From Chloracidobacterium sp. UBA3360 (GTDB lineage Bacteria; Acidobacteriota; Blastocatellia; Pyrinomonadales; Pyrinomonadaceae), in assembly GCA_002360555.1 (NCBI GenBank), contig DEQS01000113.1, positions 1 through 8,900 of the forward strand: a DNA stretch of 8,900 nt, read 5' to 3'. Of the stretch, positions 6,131-8,900 are shown one piece after another. The position numbers and the translations under genes are program-made. Below the pieces are notes generated by a model that was not told where the DNA came from, made no database searches, and saw nothing but the letters and a program-made list of their open reading frames with translations. How positions within the stretch are numbered: position 1 is the first letter of the stretch; every line of letters starts with the position of its first letter.

Positions 6131-7510
6131 TTACTTCCTGTCCTTAAAGCTGTCAAACAGCTCCGTGTGACGGCTCGTCAGCGGGATCATCCGTCCGTTT
6201 ATGAACATGTACTTGATGTTCGTGGTTGGCTGCAAGACGTCGCCGTCGGCGACGACCACATTTGCGACCTTACCTACATCGAGCGAACCCATTTTTTCGG
6301 CAACGCCTAGGATCTCTGCCGCATACAACGTGACCGATTTGAGAGCGTCTTCTTTTGACAGGCCAAACGCACCCGCAAGCCCCGCGTGATACGGCAGATC
6401 GCGAACCTCAGGCCCGGTGTCACCAGTCGAAATACAATATTTCAAACCTGCCGCTTGCATTTTTGAAGGAGCCGCAAACAAGTAATCGTAATCATCATCA
6501 TCACGGACGGGCAGATTGTAAATATTGGTGTAGATAACCGGGATGTTGTTCTTTTTCAGGTCATCAGCCGCTTTCCAGGCCTCTTGGCCGCCCATCAGGA
6601 TACCCTTGACCTTCATTTCAGAGACAAATTTGGCAACGCCGCGGATGTCGCGTTCGCGCTCCGCCGTAAAGATGATCGGCTTTTCGCCTTTCATAAAAGG
6701 TGCGAGAGCCTCGAGCTTTTGATCGGTCGCTGGATAGGGCAAGGTTTTGTCCTTGGCGTATGCGTCTTTTGCACGAAAATATGTTTCCGCATTCTTAAAG
6801 ATCTTTTTCAGTTCTTCGACCTGTGTGTCGCGTCGCCTGACAGCTTCGTTAAAATCGACGGCCGCTCCGCCGCCGCCAAAACCGCCAAAACCACCACCAA
6901 ACCCGCCGCCACCGGCGATCCTTGGGAAATTGATAACGAGCGCATATTCCCGAACGACCGCCATCTCATCCGGCGTTGAGCCGTTGAGATTGATGATCGC
7001 AGCCTGTCCGGACATCAGCCCGCCATTTGGAGCCGAAAGTACCGTCGTTATGCCGTTGACGCGCGTTACGTTGATGTGTGCCGAGTGCGGGTGAATACCC
7101 TTGATCGCCTTAGTGTTGGCGTTCATCGTGCCGACCTCAGTAAGATCGACCGAACCATTTACGGCCAGCGTGATCTCGGCAAGGCCCATATTCGTTCCCG
7201 CATCTATCATGCCCGGGAAGACACTCATACCCTTGCCGTCGATCTTTTCGGCACCCGCAGGGATCTGAACATTAGCCCCGACCGCCGCGATCTTACCGTT
7301 TTGGATTACGATCGTTCCGTTCTCAATTGTTGCACCTGAAACGGTAACGATCCTCGCTCCGACGATCGCAAACGTTCCGGCACGGCCGGTCTGATTCTGC
7401 TGAGAACCGTCATTCTGCGCCGAAACCAAAGAAAATTGGCCACAGATGATCACAGAAAGAAACGCGATCAGAAATAATTTTGCATTGTGCATTTTGCATT
7501 TTGAATTCAT
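6131..7510 (-). CDS. Exported amidohydrolase-family protein lacking the metal ligands (probable pseudoenzyme)
   Basis: This 459-residue protein has a Sec signal peptide (cut likely after A31, LVSA/Q) and a full amidohydrolase layout. It has a small beta domain (47-97, including ENGTIVIQNGKIAAVG), a TIM-barrel region and a C-terminal return to the beta domain (MGSLDVGKVANVVVADG, 407-423). The metal site is largely gone. The usual D-x-H-x-H is D103-A-G-T-N107, the barrel histidines are replaced in FTAER (281-285) and LMGGQEA (305-311), and only D364 (STGD) remains. A loss of hydrolase activity is inferred; a binding or partner role is possible. Related proteins with PG.IDAGT..GL.EI exist in Acidobacteriota as I recall, so this is probably a subfamily trait, not recent decay. 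A Gly/Phe tract (199-217) interrupts the barrel. GGAGG (complement of 7520-7524) lies 9 nt before the ATG, which overlaps the upstream stop as TAATG. Confidence 0.85.
   Translation of the reverse strand: MNSKCKMHNAKLFLIAFLSVIICGQFSLVSAQNDGSQQNQTGRAGTFAIVGARIVTVSGATIENGTIVIQNGKIAAVGANVQIPAGAEKIDGKGMSVFPGMIDAGTNMGLAEITLAVNGSVDLTEVGTMNANTKAIKGIHPHSAHINVTRVNGITTVLSAPNGGLMSGQAAIINLNGSTPDEMAVVREYALVINFPRIAGGGGFGGGFGGFGGGGAAVDFNEAVRRRDTQVEELKKIFKNAETYFRAKDAYAKDKTLPYPATDQKLEALAPFMKGEKPIIFTAERERDIRGVAKFVSEMKVKGILMGGQEAWKAADDLKKNNIPVIYTNIYNLPVRDDDDYDYLFAAPSKMQAAGLKYCISTGDTGPEVRDLPYHAGLAGAFGLSKEDALKSVTLYAAEILGVAEKMGSLDVGKVANVVVADGDVLQPTTNIKYMFINGRMIPLTSRHTELFDSFKDRK
6860..6916 (-). repeat. Gly/Phe-rich low-complexity segment inside the degenerate amidohydrolase
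   Basis: Codons 199-217 encode GGGGFGGGFGGFGGGG flanked by alanines, from a run of GGC/GGT/GGN and TTT codons. It falls between the FPRI strand (195-198) and the DFNEAV helix (219-224), so it is probably a flexible surface loop. Such simple-sequence DNA changes length easily by slippage. Confidence 0.8.
7481..7508. repeat. Heptamer tandem repeat over the start of the degenerate amidohydrolase gene
   Basis: Four consecutive 7-bp units read TGCATTG, TGCATTT, TGCATTT and TGAATTC on the + strand. On the coding strand they form the first codons of the gene (MNSKCKMHNA), just after the ATG. Because 7 is not a multiple of 3, each unit changes frame, placing in-frame (M1, M7) and out-of-frame ATGs close together. 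Gain or loss of a unit would shift the frame. Confidence 0.75.
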
Positions 7511-8900
7511 TATTGGTTGCCTCCGTCGCCGTGCTCGGCCTCGTCGCGGTCGCCGCGTCGGCGGTCAGCCGGTCTCTGTGGCGGCCCGCCGCCTGTTCCC
7601 GGAGCCTTGTTTACGTCAAGTTTTTCAAGCGTTTCGCGTTCTTTTAAGACATCGAGCCGCATCTGCGCATCCGTCGCCCTGTCAAAATAAGTCACGCCCT
7701 CGATGATCGTCGTATCGACGCGTGAAAACACGCTAAATGGATGTGCGTTCCAGATGACAACATCGCCGTCCTTGCCGACCTCGATCGAACCTGTCCGCTT
7801 ATCGATCCCTAGCTGTTTTGCCGGATTGAGTGTGATCATTTGCAGAGCGTCTTGCGCAGGCACGCCGCCGTATTTTTCGACCTTTGCGGCATCAAGATTG
7901 AGCCGACGCATACGACCGTCGTCATCGGAGTTGATCGACACGATAACGCCGTTCTTCCACAAAATATACGCGTTGTACGGTATGGCGTCGTACGCCTCGA
8001 GCTTATATCCCCAGCTATCCGTAAAGATCGACACGCCCGTACCGCGTTTTGCGATCTCGGGTGCGATCTTGTACGCCTCAAGCCCGTGCTGCAGCGTTGC
8101 GACCCTAAAGCCAAACTCATCCGCCAATATCATCAAGTTCAAGTGCTCGTCAGAACGATATCCGTGAGCGTGGACAAGCCGTTTGCCCTCAAGTATCTCA
8201 ACGATAGGCTGTAATTCCTGGTCGTTTCGCGGCTGCACCTTTGTCTTGCCTGCCTTAAAATCATCCCACGATTGTTTGTAATCGCGTGCCCTTATAAATG
8301 CGTCACGCATGACCTCTATCGTGCCCTGGCGGGTTCGCGGGTAACGCAAAACCTGTCCCGGCTGCGGCGACTGTGTCGTCCGGCGAACGTTCTCACCCAT
8401 CGCAAACTTGATCCCCGGCGGTGCATCGGCGACCGGATAATCCTCTACCGGCTGCCCCCATTTGAACTTGACCGTCGTGCTCTGTCCGCCGATCGAATTT
8501 GCCGAACCGTGCAGCAAAAGCGCACCAGTCACCCCACCCGCCAACGCTCGATAGATCGCAATGTCATTCGGATTGAGCATGTCGCGGGTTCGCGTCATTG
8601 ATGTCACCGAAAACGAACCCTCGTTGATAGCATCGAGCATCGAGTGCGAGTGAGCATCGATAATACCCGGCGTTACAAATTTGCCTGTCGCATCGATCGT
8701 GCGGGCACCAGCCGGGGCCGTAAGTCCTTTGCCGATCCGCGTGATCTTACCATTTTGGATCAAAATGTCGGTATTTTGGAGCGTCCCTTTGGCCGCCGTC
8801 AACACCGTCGCATTTTTTATTAGAACGTCGTTCTTCGATTGCCCAAATATCAATGTCGGCGAGATCGCCAACAACGAGAGCATTAAAAGAGTAACTAAGG
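7510..8900 (-). CDS. Exported metal-dependent amidohydrolase (imidazolonepropionase-like), 5' end outside window
   Basis: Numbered from the ATG at 8883 this is 457 residues. The frame stays open to the right edge (LVTLL before that ATG) and no ribosome site precedes it. What is visible is only the hydrophobic core and cut site (IFG/Q) of a signal peptide lacking its positive start. The true start is therefore probably just beyond 8900. The beta domain (18-70) leads into TPGIIDAHSHS with the metal pair H78/H80. Further ligands are H218/H220 (VHAHG), H246 (LQHG) and D300 (INSD). A second beta-domain part (TGSIEVGKDGDVVIWNAHP) ends the fold. The full ligand set predicts an active hydrolase of cyclic amide or peptide-like bonds in the periplasm; the substrate is unknown. 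The last ~30 residues are a Gly/Pro/Arg/Asp-rich tail. The stop overlaps the ATG of the next gene by one base, implying coupled translation. Confidence 0.88.
   Translation of the reverse strand, partial: LVTLLMLSLLAISPTLIFGQSKNDVLIKNATVLTAAKGTLQNTDILIQNGKITRIGKGLTAPAGARTIDATGKFVTPGIIDAHSHSMLDAINEGSFSVTSMTRTRDMLNPNDIAIYRALAGGVTGALLLHGSANSIGGQSTTVKFKWGQPVEDYPVADAPPGIKFAMGENVRRTTQSPQPGQVLRYPRTRQGTIEVMRDAFIRARDYKQSWDDFKAGKTKVQPRNDQELQPIVEILEGKRLVHAHGYRSDEHLNLMILADEFGFRVATLQHGLEAYKIAPEIAKRGTGVSIFTDSWGYKLEAYDAIPYNAYILWKNGVIVSINSDDDGRMRRLNLDAAKVEKYGGVPAQDALQMITLNPAKQLGIDKRTGSIEVGKDGDVVIWNAHPFSVFSRVDTTIIEGVTYFDRATDAQMRLDVLKERETLEKLDVNKAPGTGGGPPQRPADRRRGDRDEAEHGDGGNQ

Noticed and set aside
6584..7094. 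Two overlapping + strand open frames (131 and 115 codons) across the degenerate amidohydrolase gene
   Set aside because: Both are antisense to it, and the Pro-rich stretch of one is merely the reverse reading of the Gly tract.
7703..8214. + strand open frames of 154 and 124 codons in the intact amidohydrolase gene
   Set aside because: They overlap one another in different frames opposite a gene with a full catalytic motif set, and neither has a recognisable domain.
8881..8883. ATG at 8883 as the true start of the intact amidohydrolase
   Set aside because: It lacks a ribosome site and a positively charged signal-peptide start, and the hydrophobic frame continues to the window edge, so the start is probably beyond 8900.

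Overview
The window looks like a piece of a Gram-negative chromosome. An lpxD gene implies lipid A and an outer membrane, and three proteins carry Sec-type signal peptides. A solitary Uma2-type nuclease gene and a tandem of secreted amidohydrolase-family proteins, one with a 'PGMIDAGT..GL.EI' signature, are what I associate with Acidobacteriota (Blastocatellia-like). That assignment is an inference from gene content, not something I could test. There are no RNA genes, CRISPR arrays, insertion sequences or phage genes that I can support, and no gene-free stretch reaches 300 bases.

Layout. Positions 1-1077 hold the C-terminal half of the replication-restart helicase PriA, entering from beyond the left edge. 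A 77-bp imperfect inverted repeat (1085-1161) separates it from a convergent Uma2-family gene. A 137-bp gap from the likely ATG then leads to a two-gene + strand operon: lpxD and, 2 bp later, a Ca2+/H+ antiporter-like gene. A small secreted protein of unknown function lies convergent to the antiporter gene and divergent from msrB (methionine-R-sulfoxide reductase). msrB meets the next gene tail-to-tail with a 6-bp overlap (TCATGA). That next gene, on the - strand, encodes an integral-membrane fatty acid hydroxylase/sterol desaturase-type protein with a tandem CDGSH iron-sulfur module at its C-terminus. After a hairpin terminator (6073-6113), two - strand amidohydrolase-family genes overlap by one base (TAATG). 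The upstream one keeps every expected metal ligand and runs off the right edge. The downstream one has lost nearly all of them.

How the genes work together. Most are unrelated housekeeping or envelope functions. Three groupings carry information: (i) lpxD plus the cation antiporter, probably one transcript; (ii) the amidohydrolase pair, probably translationally coupled and both exported, one predicted active and one a likely pseudoenzyme; (iii) the hydroxylase-CDGSH fusion, where the iron-sulfur module could feed electrons to the diiron site of the same polypeptide. The third is the most unusual item here. I see no multi-gene defence, secretion or mobile system that would count as a clearly new biological system.
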